Origin: an uncultured Victivallales bacterium
Lineage (GTDB): Bacteria; Verrucomicrobiota; Lentisphaeria; Victivallales; UBA1829
Direction: 5' to 3'
DNA: 64,000 bases
Assembly (NCBI GenBank): GCA_944391115.1
Contig: CALXSJ010000007.1
Coordinates: forward strand, 1 to 64,000
The translations under genes were made by a program, and so were the position numbers. The notes under the pieces were generated by a model. That model saw only the letters and a list, made by a program, of their open reading frames with translations. It had not been told where the DNA came from and ran no database searches. The first letter of the stretch is position 1, and each line of letters opens with the position of its first letter. Below, in pieces: positions 44,796 to 53,774 of the stretch.

Positions 44796-46112
44796 TCACT
44801 CCTGTTTCACGGCCTCTTTCAGCCGCGCGCTGATGCGCACGGAACAGAAATCGGGTCCGCACATGGTGCAGTATTTCCCGTCGTGTTTCCTTGCGATCTC
44901 CTCGGCGGAGCTTTCCCGGATGGCCTCGGCCCGGTAGGCGCGTGCGCGGTCCTCGTCCAGCGCGCAGGAGAACTGCTTGTCCCAGTCGAATTCCGCGCGG
45001 GCGTCGCTGATCGCGTCGTCGCGCCGGCGCGCGCCGGGCTTGCCGAGTCCGATGTCGGCTGCGTGCGCGGCGATTTTGAAGGCCACGACGCCCCGCCGGA
45101 CGTCCTCGTTGTTCGGCAGTCCGATGTGCTCTTTGGGCGTGACGTAGCAGAGCATCGCCGCGCCGTGATACGCGCCGAGCATGCCGCCCATCGAAGCGAC
45201 GAGATGGTCGTATCCGGGTGCGCAGTCGATGACGACGGGCCCGAGGATGTAGAACGGCGCGTCGCCGCAGACCTCCCGCTCCCGCTTCATGTTCATTTCG
45301 ATCTCATTCATCGGAATGTGGCCGGGGCCTTCAACCATCGCCTGAACGCCGGCCTTGCGGCAGCGGAAAACCAGTTCCCCGAGGGTGTCGAGTTCCGCGA
45401 ACTGCGCCTCGTCGCTGGCGTCCGCGAGACACCCCGGCCGCAGGCCGTCGCCGAGGGAGAGCGTCACGTCGTATTTCAGGCAGATCTGAAGAATGTCGTC
45501 GAAAAACTCATAGAACGGATTCTCCTTCCCGTGTTTCATCATCCATCCGGCGAGCAGCGCGCCGCCGCGGCTGACGATCCCGAGTTTCCGCTTTACTGCG
45601 AGCGGCACATATCTGCGGAGCAGTCCCGCATGAATCGTCATATAGTCGACGCCCTGACGCGCCTGCTCCTCAATGATCTGGAGCATCAGTTCGCGCCCGA
45701 TTCCGTCGGCGCCCGCCCGGGCGACCATTTCGTATACGGGAACCGTTCCGACCGGAGCGGGGCACTTTGCCAGAAGGTCCGCGCGGATCTTCACGATGTT
45801 GCCGCCGGTGCTCAGGTCCATCACCGTGTCCGCGCCGTATTTCAGCGCGGTCCGGAGTTTTTCCTGTTCCTCTTTCGGACAGCTGGAGAGGGAGGAGTTT
45901 CCGATGTTGGCGTTGATCTTGGTCAGGAGCTCGCGCCCGATTCCGACCGGTTCCAGATTGGCATGATTGACGTTTGCCGGAATGACGACCCGCCCGTCGG
46001 CGACCCGTTCGCGGATGAACTCTTCGCTGCGTCCCTCTTTTCCGGCGACGCGTTTCATCTGTTCGGTAATCTTCCCCTCCCTGGCAAGAAGGGCCTGCGT
46101 CAAGCCTGACAT
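44796..46112 (-). CDS. thiC: phosphomethylpyrimidine synthase ThiC
   Basis: Radical-SAM enzyme that converts AIR to HMP-phosphate for thiamine. 438 residues, the usual bacterial short form without the long N-terminal extension. NVNHANLEPVGIG, GADTVMDLSTGGN, VSRGG, EGPGHIPMNE and the C-terminal cluster ligands CTMCGPDFC are all present. Strong GGAGGAG before the ATG. The start overlaps waaA by 13 nt, so there is no room for a TPP riboswitch directly upstream; regulation would have to act on a longer transcript. Confidence 0.97.
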   Translation of the reverse strand: MSGLTQALLAREGKITEQMKRVAGKEGRSEEFIRERVADGRVVIPANVNHANLEPVGIGRELLTKINANIGNSSLSSCPKEEQEKLRTALKYGADTVMDLSTGGNIVKIRADLLAKCPAPVGTVPVYEMVARAGADGIGRELMLQIIEEQARQGVDYMTIHAGLLRRYVPLAVKRKLGIVSRGGALLAGWMMKHGKENPFYEFFDDILQICLKYDVTLSLGDGLRPGCLADASDEAQFAELDTLGELVFRCRKAGVQAMVEGPGHIPMNEIEMNMKREREVCGDAPFYILGPVVIDCAPGYDHLVASMGGMLGAYHGAAMLCYVTPKEHIGLPNNEDVRRGVVAFKIAAHAADIGLGKPGARRRDDAISDARAEFDWDKQFSCALDEDRARAYRAEAIRESSAEEIARKHDGKYCTMCGPDFCSVRISARLKEAVKQE

Positions 46113-47383
46113 GATAAATTCTCCTCCAAAAGTTTAATTGTCTTTTCCAGCGCCCCGGCGTGTCTGGAGACCGCCTCTTTCGCCTTTTCTCCGAGTCTGC
46201 GGCGCATTCCGGGATCGCCCGCCAGCGATTCCACGGCGTCTTTCAGCTCCGCATCGGAAGCGATGCTCAGCACGCCGCCGTTCCGGCGCAGCGCGTCGAA
46301 CGCCTGGCGGAAGTTCTTCATTTCCGGACCTGTGACGATTGTCTTTCCCAGGCAGGCGGGTTCAATGATGTTCTGTCCCTCGCTGTTGCCTGCGAAGGTC
46401 TTTCCCATCAGCACAATCTCCGAGGACTTGATGAATTTCACAAGTTCGCCCGTCGTATCCGCAAGCAGGCAGTCCACAAGAGAGGACGGCGGCGTTTTCG
46501 CGGTTCTCCGGTGGTAACGGACGCCGGAGCTCTTCAGCATATCCTCCAGTTCGTTTCCGCGCTCGGCGTGACGCGGCACAATCACGAGTTTCAGTTCCGG
46601 ACGGCGCCTGCGGACTTCCAGAAAGGCGTTCAGAATCAGTTTTTCCTCGGGCGCATGGGTGCTGCACGCCAGCAGCGCGAGAAACTCCTTCCCGAAGAAC
46701 GGCGCAAGATCGATTCCCTCCAGATCCGCGGGCGGACACTGGTCGAACTTGATGTTGCCGGTCACGGAAACACGGGCTTCCGGTGCGACGGAAAGAAAGC
46801 GGTCCCGGTCGAGTTCCGTCTGCACGCCGATCCGGTCGAAGGCCGAGAGCACGGGCGCGAAGAAGGCGCGGAAACGACGGTAGCCCCTGATGGAACGGTC
46901 GGAGAGCCGCGCATTCACGAGAAATACCTTCGCGCCGCTTTTTTTCGTCAGAAGTACGAGATTCGGCCAGATTTCCGTCTCGAAAATCACCAGCGCCGAC
47001 GGGCGGATCATCCGGAGCGCGGCGCGGACGAACATCCCCATGTCCACCGGACAGAAGAACACCTCGACTCCGGCGGGAACCTTGCTCCATGCGATTTCCT
47101 GTGCGGTCGTGGTGGTTGTGCTGAACACGAATTTCCGGTCCGGGTGTTCCGCAGTCCATTTCTTCAGCAGGGAGAGCGCCACATTGGTTTCCCCGACGCT
47201 GACGGCATGAATCCAGACTGCTCCCTCCATGTTCCGGAGCGCGGCGCGCCGTTCCGCGGAAAAGATCCCGAAACGCTCCGGATAATTGCGTTTTCTTCCC
47301 GGACGCCGGATCAGCTTGACGATCAGTCCGGGCAGAAAAAACAAAAAGACCAGCGGGAAAAAGATCCTGTATAAGACAATCAT
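46100..47383 (-). CDS. waaA: 3-deoxy-D-manno-octulosonic acid (Kdo) transferase
   Basis: GT30 glycosyltransferase that adds Kdo to lipid A at the inner membrane. 428 residues from the ATG at 47383 (AAAGGAA just before it); a longer frame to 47449 adds 22 unlikely residues. One N-terminal TM (MIVLYRIFFPLVFLFFLPG), IHAVSVGETNVA, VIFETEIWPNL (catalytic Glu region), SDRSIRGYRRFR, and GNSEGQNIIEPA in the C-terminal nucleotide-sugar half. It shows that the organism makes an LPS core. Overlaps thiC by 13 nt; divergent from lepB. Confidence 0.95.
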   Translation of the reverse strand: MIVLYRIFFPLVFLFFLPGLIVKLIRRPGRKRNYPERFGIFSAERRAALRNMEGAVWIHAVSVGETNVALSLLKKWTAEHPDRKFVFSTTTTTAQEIAWSKVPAGVEVFFCPVDMGMFVRAALRMIRPSALVIFETEIWPNLVLLTKKSGAKVFLVNARLSDRSIRGYRRFRAFFAPVLSAFDRIGVQTELDRDRFLSVAPEARVSVTGNIKFDQCPPADLEGIDLAPFFGKEFLALLACSTHAPEEKLILNAFLEVRRRRPELKLVIVPRHAERGNELEDMLKSSGVRYHRRTAKTPPSSLVDCLLADTTGELVKFIKSSEIVLMGKTFAGNSEGQNIIEPACLGKTIVTGPEMKNFRQAFDALRRNGGVLSIASDAELKDAVESLAGDPGMRRRLGEKAKEAVSRHAGALEKTIKLLEENLSCQA

Positions 47384-47456
47384 TTCCTTTGTTTCACCTT
47401 CCTGCTTTGCAAAACGCGGTAATATATCTCCTGCGTCGAATATATGCAAACTCCGC

Positions 47457-47485
47457 TTGACCTGGAAACAAAGATGTGTTATTGT
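47457..47485 (+). promoter_or_regulatory. sigma70-type promoter for lepB
   Basis: TTGACC (47457-47462) and TATTGT (47480-47485) with a 17-nt spacer, about 38 nt before the lepB ATG. Located in the 140-nt gap divergent from waaA. Confidence 0.6.
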
Positions 47486-47523
47486 TTTTATGAAATATTT
47501 TCAAAAGGAAAGAGATTGCGCTC

Positions 47524-48714
47524 ATGCTTCTGACATTTTTCAAAAACAGGAAACGCAGGAAACTGCTCAGGGAACTCAGGAACACCGTGCGCGGCACGCT
47601 GGCGGCCGACGACGACATTCTGGAGGAGAAAACGAAAGCCGGGCTCGTGCTTCTGAAAGACGAACTGGATCGGCTTCGTCCTGCCGACACGGATGAGGCC
47701 GTTCTCGCGGAATTCGACCAAAGGCTCGACCGGATTCTTCCCCGGCACGGATTCGCCCATTCGATGCGCGCGTTTCTGGATGTGCTTGTCGTCGCCTGTT
47801 CCGTTGCCGGAGGGATCCGCGCGCTTTACATCCAGCCGTTCAAAATTCCGACCAGCAGCATGCAGCCGACGCTGTTCGGCATTCACTATATCGACCGGCA
47901 GCTTGCCGATCCTCATCTTGGCCCTGTTACGCGCGCCGTGATGCCCCTTCAGGCGCGGCGGGCGGAACTTACTGTCGAGGAGGACGGCTTTCTCAGCGGC
48001 GACTACCGGATGAGGAATCCATATTTCATCTTCACGGATTCGATTTTCAACATCGGAAACCGCACCTACACCCTGCCGGGCGATCTTCTTCAGAACATCC
48101 GGCGCTACCTTGCCAAGACCGGCGATTACTACGAGCGGGGCGAGACCTTCGTGGACGGCTGGCTCTCCACAGGCGATCATGTTTTCGTCGAGCGCCTCAG
48201 CATCCATTTCCGGGACATCCGGCGCGGCGACGTAATCGTCTTCACCACGGAAGGGCTCTCCTCTCCCGTACAGCCGCTCAGCGGATTCTACTACATCAAA
48301 CGCCTTGCCGGACTGCCCGGCGACACGCTGAAGATCGAAAACAACATCCTGATGATCCGTCCGAAAGGAGAAAGCGCATTCCGGCCCGCATACGAGTTTT
48401 CGGAAAAATTCAACAAGCTTTATTCGTTCAAAGGCGGATACCAGGGGCACAGGGCGGACGGGCTGCTCGCTCCGGGGCAGGAGATCACTGTGCCGGACAA
48501 CCATTATTTCGTGCTGGGAGACAATACCAATCACAGTCTTGACGCGCGGATGATCGGGTTTATTCCCCGGAAAAACATCATCGGGCTGGCGGTCGCCATC
48601 TTCTGGCCGGTCTCGCGCCGCTGGGGAATTGTGGACCGCCTTCCGCCGCTTGACACGCCGACCGTCCTCCCGAACGATCCGCGTTTCCAGCCGACCGCGA
48701 TGAGCATGCAGTAA
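47524..48714 (+). CDS. lepB: signal peptidase I with a long insertion
   Basis: 396 residues. An N-terminal cytosolic, charged, coiled-coil-like part (about 1-75) leads to one TM (about 82-98) and the catalytic Ser block KIPTSSMQPTL (nucleophile Ser112). The general-base Lys is in FYYIKRLAGLPGDT (Lys259), and GDNTNHSLDAR is the third block. Between the Ser block and GDHVFVERL there are about 95 extra residues (about 118-213), so it is larger than the E. coli enzyme (324 residues) despite a single TM. It removes Sec signal peptides, of which this window encodes several. Confidence 0.93.
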   Translation: MLLTFFKNRKRRKLLRELRNTVRGTLAADDDILEEKTKAGLVLLKDELDRLRPADTDEAVLAEFDQRLDRILPRHGFAHSMRAFLDVLVVACSVAGGIRALYIQPFKIPTSSMQPTLFGIHYIDRQLADPHLGPVTRAVMPLQARRAELTVEEDGFLSGDYRMRNPYFIFTDSIFNIGNRTYTLPGDLLQNIRRYLAKTGDYYERGETFVDGWLSTGDHVFVERLSIHFRDIRRGDVIVFTTEGLSSPVQPLSGFYYIKRLAGLPGDTLKIENNILMIRPKGESAFRPAYEFSEKFNKLYSFKGGYQGHRADGLLAPGQEITVPDNHYFVLGDNTNHSLDARMIGFIPRKNIIGLAVAIFWPVSRRWGIVDRLPPLDTPTVLPNDPRFQPTAMSMQ

Positions 48715-48752
48715 CTGCATCGCAGATAAAAACAAACACCAAGGAGCCGATC

Positions 48753-49508
48753 ATGCCGAATCAACTGCCGGACGGAAAAAAATACAACTTCTTCATTGAC
48801 GACAACATCTTTTTCTTCAATGACATTCAGAAACACTGCCATCCTTCTGTTTTCGACAATTTTTATCTGAACGGGCTCCGAAAGGCGCACAGGAAATACG
48901 GGACGAAGTTCACGCTGAACTGTTTCTGGCGGAATTCGCACAATCCCTCCTTCGATCTGGGTCAGTTTCCGGACAAGTACCGTTCGGAGTTCGAGGAAAA
49001 TTCCTCCTGGCTGAAATTCGCCTTTCACGGTTTTGCGGAATTTCCCGAGTATCCCTATTCCCGCTCCTGTCCGGAACAGCTTCCGGCTCATTATGAGCTG
49101 CTGATGACGGAACTTGCCCGGATCGTCGGAAAGGATTCCCTGATCGCTCCGGTCATCATGCATTATTTCGAAGTCACGCCGGAGAACCGGATTTTCATGC
49201 GGAACCATGGAATGAAATTCTTTGCAGTTCCCCAGGGGGAAACCATCGTCTGGAACCGGGATTACGGCATGTACGACATGCCCGTGGATGCAATTCTGAA
49301 TCTCTTCAAGGATGATATCTCCGGAATCCGGGAACGGCTGCGGAGCCGCGCCGCCGCCGGAAAAAACCTGATCTGCATCGGCTCCCACGAACAGTATGCC
49401 TGGCGGAGTTATTCCAACTATATTCCGGCGTATTTCGAGGAGATCGACGCGGCTCTGGAGGTGATGGCGGAGAACGGTTATGAGAGCGTTTATTTCAATG
49501 AGCTGTAA
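48753..49508 (+). CDS. polysaccharide-deacetylase-like (NodB-fold) protein, divergent
   Basis: 251 residues, no signal peptide. FFIDDNIFFF near the N-terminus (Asp pair), LRKAHRKYGTKFTLNCFWR, FAFHGFAEFPEYPYSRS and FFAVPQGE fit the strand order of a CE4/NodB-like deformed barrel, but the canonical HxxxH zinc pair is not obvious (HGF and HYF only). So the fold is plausible and the activity is not assured. AAGGAGC before the ATG; 38 nt after lepB on the same strand. Confidence 0.6.
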   Translation: MPNQLPDGKKYNFFIDDNIFFFNDIQKHCHPSVFDNFYLNGLRKAHRKYGTKFTLNCFWRNSHNPSFDLGQFPDKYRSEFEENSSWLKFAFHGFAEFPEYPYSRSCPEQLPAHYELLMTELARIVGKDSLIAPVIMHYFEVTPENRIFMRNHGMKFFAVPQGETIVWNRDYGMYDMPVDAILNLFKDDISGIRERLRSRAAAGKNLICIGSHEQYAWRSYSNYIPAYFEEIDAALEVMAENGYESVYFNEL

Positions 49509-49561
49509 GGCCGTCCGGAAAAAATAATCGGCTCATTGTCTCATCCTTTTCATTTTTTTTC

Positions 49562-49590
49562 TGGACAAGCGGAAAAAACGGTGTTATAGT
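49562..49590 (+). promoter_or_regulatory. sigma70-type promoter directly abutting aroQ
   Basis: TGGACA (49562-49567) and TATAGT (49585-49590) with a 17-nt spacer. The -10 ends 7 nt before the aroQ ATG, so the predicted transcript would start at or next to the start codon. Confidence 0.6.
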
Positions 49591-49597
49591 AAGCGCC

Positions 49598-50056
49598 ATG
49601 AAGGTGTTAGTATTGAACGGACCCAACCTGCAGCTGCTCGGGCGCAGGAAAGTGGAAGTGTATGGGGTCGTGCCTCTTCCTGAGATTGAGGCCCGGCTGC
49701 GGGCTGTCGCGTCTGAACTCGGGGTGGAGATCGGCTTTCTGCAGAGCAATCACGAGGGAGTGCTCGTCGACGCCATCGCGCAGGCGCTGGCGGACGGCGT
49801 GGACGGTCTCGTCATCAATCCCGCCGCATATACGCATACGAGCGTCGCGATCCGGGACGCCATCGAGGGAGTCAAACTTCCGGCTGTGGAAATCCACCTG
49901 AGCAACATTCATGCACGGGAGGGGTTCCGCCATGACTCCCTGACCGCACCGGTCTGTATCGGGCAGATCGCGGGACTGGGAGCTGACGGCTACGAGTGGG
50001 CGCTGCGCGCCCTTGTCAGATATATCAACAACAAAACAACCAAAGCACAAGGCTGA
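49598..50056 (+). CDS. aroQ: 3-dehydroquinate dehydratase, type II
   Basis: Third step of the shikimate pathway. 152 residues, normal length. LNGPNLQLLGRRKVEVYG (catalytic Tyr22), FLQSNHEG, NPAAYTHTSVAIRDA and EIHLSNIHAREGFRH are all family blocks. No Shine-Dalgarno precedes the ATG and the promoter -10 is 7 nt away, so the mRNA may be leaderless. Only 3 nt separate it from accB, so the fatty-acid genes share its promoter. Confidence 0.96.
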   Translation: MKVLVLNGPNLQLLGRRKVEVYGVVPLPEIEARLRAVASELGVEIGFLQSNHEGVLVDAIAQALADGVDGLVINPAAYTHTSVAIRDAIEGVKLPAVEIHLSNIHAREGFRHDSLTAPVCIGQIAGLGADGYEWALRALVRYINNKTTKAQG

Positions 50057-50059
50057 GAG

Positions 50060-50563
50060 ATGAAAATTGAAGAGATAAAAACCATCGTCAAGCTCATGTC
50101 CGAAAACGATCTTACAGAGTTCAAAATTGAGGCGGAGGACATGCATCTCTGCATCCGGAGAGGCAGTCAGCAGAGCGCGATGGCTCCTCAGACCGTAATC
50201 GCCGCTCCGGCGGTCGCTCCTGTTGCGGCTCCTGTGGCCGCGGCGGCTCCGGCTCCCGCGCCTGTTCCTGCACCGTCCGCTGCTCCTGCGGCGGCTCCGG
50301 CTCCCGCGGCCTCCGCGCCCGTGGATGCGAGCAAGATCGTCGAATCCCCGATTGTCGGAACGTTCTACCGTTCCTCCGCGCCCGGCGCCGACGTGTTTGT
50401 CAAGGTCGGATCGAAAGTCGACGCGGACACGACCGTCTGCATCATCGAAGCCATGAAGGTCATGAATGAAATCAAGGCGGAGAAAGCCGGCGTGATCAAG
50501 GAGATTCTCGTCGAGAACGGCCAGCCTGTCGAATTCGGGCAGCCTCTTTTCATTCTCGAATAA
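50060..50563 (+). CDS. accB: biotin carboxyl carrier protein of acetyl-CoA carboxylase
   Basis: 167 residues. An N-terminal helix domain (1-40), a Pro/Ala-rich flexible linker (about 45-90) and a C-terminal biotinyl domain with the EAMKVMNE motif (biotinylated Lys133). Carries the carboxyl group between AccC and the carboxyltransferase in fatty-acid synthesis. 3 nt after aroQ and 32 nt before accC. Confidence 0.97.
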   Translation: MKIEEIKTIVKLMSENDLTEFKIEAEDMHLCIRRGSQQSAMAPQTVIAAPAVAPVAAPVAAAAPAPAPVPAPSAAPAAAPAPAASAPVDASKIVESPIVGTFYRSSAPGADVFVKVGSKVDADTTVCIIEAMKVMNEIKAEKAGVIKEILVENGQPVEFGQPLFILE

Positions 50564-50595
50564 GATCAACTGTTTTTACTTACCCCGGGTGAATT

Positions 50596-51978
50596 ATGTT
50601 CAATAAAATCCTAATTGCCAACCGCGGCGAAATCGCGCTCCGCATCATCCGCGCCTGCAAGGAGATGGGAATCAAGACCGTCATCGCGTATTCGCAGGCC
50701 GACGAGGATTCCCTGCCGGTTCGTCTCGCGGATCAGGCAGTCTGCATCGGAAGCGCGCCGGCCAGCGCAAGTTACCTGTTAATCGAACGGATCATCAGTG
50801 TCGGTGAAATCTGCGACGTGGATGCGATCCATCCGGGATACGGTTTTCTTTCCGAAAACGCCCATTTCGCCGAAATCTGCAAAAGCTGCAACATCACTTT
50901 CATCGGTCCCGGTCCGGAGCAGATGCGTGCGATGGGCGACAAGTCCAATGCGCGGGAGACCATGCGCAAGGCGGGTGTTCCGATCACGCCCGGCAGCCAC
51001 GGCGTAATCAATACCGAGGAGGAGGCGCTCAAGGAGGCGCACGCCCTCAAGTATCCCGTGATTGTCAAGGCTTCCGCGGGCGGCGGAGGACGCGGCATGC
51101 GCATCGCGCACAACGACCACAGCCTGATTCAGGGATTCCATGCCGCGAAGACGGAGGCGGAAAGAGCCTTCGGCGACGGGGAGGTCTACATTGAAAAATA
51201 TATCGAGAATCCGCGTCATATCGAAGTGCAGATTCTGGCGGACTCCTACGGGAATATCCTGCATCTCGGGGAACGCGACTGCAGTCTTCAGCGCAGGCAC
51301 CAGAAGCTGATCGAGGAGTCGCCCTCTCCGGCGCTCAGCGCTTCGCTTCGCAAGAAGATGGGCGAGGCCGCGGTCAAGGCCGCAAAAGCCGCGAAATACG
51401 TCAGCGCCGGAACGATCGAGTTTCTTCTCGGACCGAACGATCAGTTTTATTTCATGGAAATGAACACCCGCGTGCAGGTGGAACATCCGGTTACGGAAAT
51501 GATTACCGGCGTGGACATCATCAAGGAGCAGATCCGGATTGCGGCCGGCGAGAAACTTTCTCTCACGCAGAAGAACGTGGCGTTCCGCGGTCATGCGATC
51601 GAATGCCGCATCAATGCGGAGAATCCTTACAACAACTTTTCCCCGTGTCCCGGCCGGATCGAGTTCTATGCCGCGCCCGGCGGCCCCGGCGTCCGCGTGG
51701 ATTCGCATGCCTACAACGGCTATCGCATTCCGCCGCATTACGACAGCATGATCGGTAAGCTGATCGTTCACGGAGACACCCGCGCGGAGGCCATTGCGAA
51801 ATGCCGCCGTGCCCTGAGCGAGTACTTTATCGAGGGGGTCAAGACCACGATTCCATTCGAACAGTTCATCATCGACACCCGGGAGTTCATTGAAGGACAT
51901 TATGACACCGGGTTCATTGAGCGGCTCATCAAGGGCGGACATTTCAACAAGCAGGATAAGAAAGAAAATCCGGCATAA
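50596..51978 (+). CDS. accC: biotin carboxylase subunit of acetyl-CoA carboxylase
   Basis: 460 residues. ATP-grasp enzyme that carboxylates biotin on Acc[21 protein letters not shown] at the start, [15 protein letters not shown], the Gly-rich ATP loop [30 protein letters not shown], and [15 protein letters not shown]. Complete and of normal length. The accB-accC-asp23 order is also seen in Firmicutes. Confidence 0.97.
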   Translation: MFNKILIANRGEIALRIIRACKEMGIKTVIAYSQADEDSLPVRLADQAVCIGSAPASASYLLIERIISVGEICDVDAIHPGYGFLSENAHFAEICKSCNITFIGPGPEQMRAMGDKSNARETMRKAGVPITPGSHGVINTEEEALKEAHALKYPVIVKASAGGGGRGMRIAHNDHSLIQGFHAAKTEAERAFGDGEVYIEKYIENPRHIEVQILADSYGNILHLGERDCSLQRRHQKLIEESPSPALSASLRKKMGEAAVKAAKAAKYVSAGTIEFLLGPNDQFYFMEMNTRVQVEHPVTEMITGVDIIKEQIRIAAGEKLSLTQKNVAFRGHAIECRINAENPYNNFSPCPGRIEFYAAPGGPGVRVDSHAYNGYRIPPHYDSMIGKLIVHGDTRAEAIAKCRRALSEYFIEGVKTTIPFEQFIIDTREFIEGHYDTGFIERLIKGGHFNKQDKKENPA

Positions 51979-51996
51979 CTCCAGGGAAGAGGAAAA

Positions 51997-52428
51997 ATGG
52001 CAAGACTGACATCCGGAACAACTTCCAGAAAACATGCTTCGGCAAGTTCCGTTGCGGAGCGCGGCACGCAGTACGGACAGATTAAAATCCATGAGGGCGC
52101 GATTGCCACAATTGTCCGGAAGGCCGCCTGCGCGGTTCCCGGCGTCACGCGCATTACGGGGAACAGTTTCGTCGACAACATCGCCGAGATCGTCGGAAGC
52201 AAGAAGATTCAGGACCGTTCGATCCAGATCGTGATGAACAACGCTTCCGTGGCGGTGGAGCTTTCCATCAACATTCAGTACGGCGTTCAGCTTCCCGCGG
52301 TTGCGGCCGCGGTTCAGGATGCCGTATCAAAGGAAATCAACGCGATTACGGGTCTGAATGTCACGAAAGTCAACGTGATCGTCCGTGAAATGGAAGACGC
52401 CGCCGACGACGGGGCGGAAGAGCTGTAA
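51997..52428 (+). CDS. Asp23/Gls24 family envelope stress protein (first copy)
   Basis: 143 residues. The Asp23 core is clear: IKIHEGAIATIVRKAACAVPG, NFVDNIAEIVG-like strand, VELSINIQYGVQLP and ITGLNVTKVNVIV. In Firmicutes such proteins are soluble, abundant and tethered by AmaP. Begins 18 nt after accC; a near-identical architecture copy follows 20 nt downstream. Confidence 0.9.
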   Translation: MARLTSGTTSRKHASASSVAERGTQYGQIKIHEGAIATIVRKAACAVPGVTRITGNSFVDNIAEIVGSKKIQDRSIQIVMNNASVAVELSINIQYGVQLPAVAAAVQDAVSKEINAITGLNVTKVNVIVREMEDAADDGAEEL

Positions 52429-52448
52429 GCAGAAGGAGACCATCAGTC

Positions 52449-52877
52449 ATGAATAAGGATGAGAAGAAAACCAGTCAGAGCATTCTTCCGGCCCAGGCCG
52501 CCATGGCGGAGGCGGCGCCCTGCTCCGGAACGGTGAAAGTTCATGAAAGCGTGATTGCCTCCATTGTCCGGAAGGCCGCCTGTGCGGTTCCCGGCGTTGT
52601 CCGCCTTGCGGGGAGCAGTCTTGTGGACAACCTTGCCGAGATTGTCGGGAGCAAGAGGATGTACGACCGCGCCATTTCCATCAGCATGGGTGAAAACTCC
52701 GTGCAGGTGGAAGTCAAGGTCATTCTGGCTTATGGAACGCACATTCCCGAGATTGCCGAAACGATCCAGCTTGTAGTGGTCGAGGAGATCACCAGGATTA
52801 CCGGCATGCGGGTGACGAAGGTCAATGTCGTCATTATCGACCTGGAAGACGGCCAGGAACAGAGTGATTCGGAATAA
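52449..52877 (+). CDS. Asp23/Gls24 family protein (second copy)
   Basis: 142 residues, a tandem paralogue of the gene just upstream: IVRKAACAVPGVVRLAGSSL, VDNLAEIVGSKRMYDRA, VEVKVILAYGTHIPEIAETI and RITGMRVTKVNVVIIDLED. Both copies keep the full core and differ mainly at the N-terminus, so a hetero-oligomer is possible. 21 nt before the AmaP-like gene. Confidence 0.9.
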   Translation: MNKDEKKTSQSILPAQAAMAEAAPCSGTVKVHESVIASIVRKAACAVPGVVRLAGSSLVDNLAEIVGSKRMYDRAISISMGENSVQVEVKVILAYGTHIPEIAETIQLVVVEEITRITGMRVTKVNVVIIDLEDGQEQSDSE

Positions 52878-52898
52878 CACACGGGACACAGCGGGCGT

Positions 52899-53384
52899 AT
52901 GACGGCGGAAATCACTGAAATGGTTCGGAATTATCTCTTTGATGTCAGCGACTCTGAAATCTTCGCATTTCAGTGCGGTTATCTGACCGGCGCGATGGTC
53001 GCTTTGATCTTCGTGCTTGTGCTGGGGCTTCTGCTTGCCGTTCTGCGCTGTCCGCGCCGGGCCCGGGGTGTGGCTCTCGTATCCGACCATGGGAGGATTC
53101 TGATTTCCGCGACGGCGATTGCGGATCTGGTCAAATCCGTCGGCGCGGAGTTTCCAGCGCTTGAAATCCTGAAAGTCGGGCTTTACCATGATCGGAAAAA
53201 AGCGTTGCGCCTTGCCGTGGCTGTTTCCTTTCCCTACAATCCGGACGGCGAGTCCATTCTGGCTGTTGCCGCCGGGTTCAAGACTCGTCTTCTCGCCGCG
53301 CTGGAACACAATCTCGGGATAGAGAATATCCGGAACATTGAAATTGATGTCCGGAAGGGGCGCCCGAAACCCGGTTTTTATTGA
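52899..53384 (+). CDS. AmaP-like membrane anchor with Asp23-type domain
   Basis: 161 residues. One TM near the N-terminus (about 29-50, GAMVALIFVLVLGLLLAVL), a basic stop (RCPRRARG), then an Asp23-like alpha/beta domain (ISATAIADLVKSVGAEFPAL ... LAVAVSFPYNPDGESI ... LGIENIRNIEIDVRKG). It has only one TM, whereas Firmicutes AmaP has two, so the topology may differ. It probably tethers the two Asp23 proteins to the membrane; inference from order and fold. Confidence 0.7.
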   Translation: MTAEITEMVRNYLFDVSDSEIFAFQCGYLTGAMVALIFVLVLGLLLAVLRCPRRARGVALVSDHGRILISATAIADLVKSVGAEFPALEILKVGLYHDRKKALRLAVAVSFPYNPDGESILAVAAGFKTRLLAALEHNLGIENIRNIEIDVRKGRPKPGFY

Positions 53385-53480
53385 GGGGTCCTCGTTGACG
53401 GCTTTTCCCGGTTTTTCCTGTCATCGTTTTCTTTTTCCGCGTGAAGGAAGAGTTTTTTATTTTTTTCCTCGGAAAGCGGC

Positions 53481-53508
53481 TTGATTTTCCCGTTTTTCAT
53501 GATAAATT
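53481..53508 (+). promoter_or_regulatory. weak promoter candidate for tRNA-Lys
   Basis: TTGATT (53481-53486) and TAAATT (53503-53508), 16-nt spacer, about 36 nt before the tRNA 5' end. The -10 is poor, so this is tentative. Confidence 0.35.
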
Positions 53509-53543
53509 ACCGTCTTTGTTCCACTTGAGGAATATTTTTCCGT

Positions 53544-53619
53544 GAGCTGGTAGCTCAGTCGGTAGAGCATCGCCCTTTTAAGGCGGTGGTCCAGGGTTCG
53601 AGCCCCTGCCGGCTCACCA
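53544..53619 (+). tRNA. tRNA-Lys (anticodon TTT), CCA encoded
   Basis: 76 nt. Acceptor arms GAGCTGG and CCGGCTC pair (one G-T), followed by A-CCA. The D stem is GCTC/GAGC, the anticodon stem TCGCC/GGCGG closes loop CTTTTAA (anticodon TTT, Lys), and the T arm is CAGGG-TTCGAGC-CCCTG. A T-rich run (TTTCTTTTTTCC) follows directly and could terminate it. Confidence 0.96.
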
Positions 53620-53774
53620 TTTCTTTTTTCCCCTCCAGGCGGACCACTGCTCGGATTGTCTGATTTTCCGGCTGCTTTTGAGCGTAAGTGCGTTGGACTG
53701 TTTGAATCATGACTCAATCGGTCTGATTTGCAATCAGAATTCCCCATGCTATTTTATTAAAAATTGGGGTGAGT

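Noticed and set aside
46112-46140. TPP riboswitch upstream of thiC
   Set aside because: The thiC start overlaps waaA by 13 nt, and no thi-box (CTGAGA..ACCTGATC-type) is seen in the waaA end.
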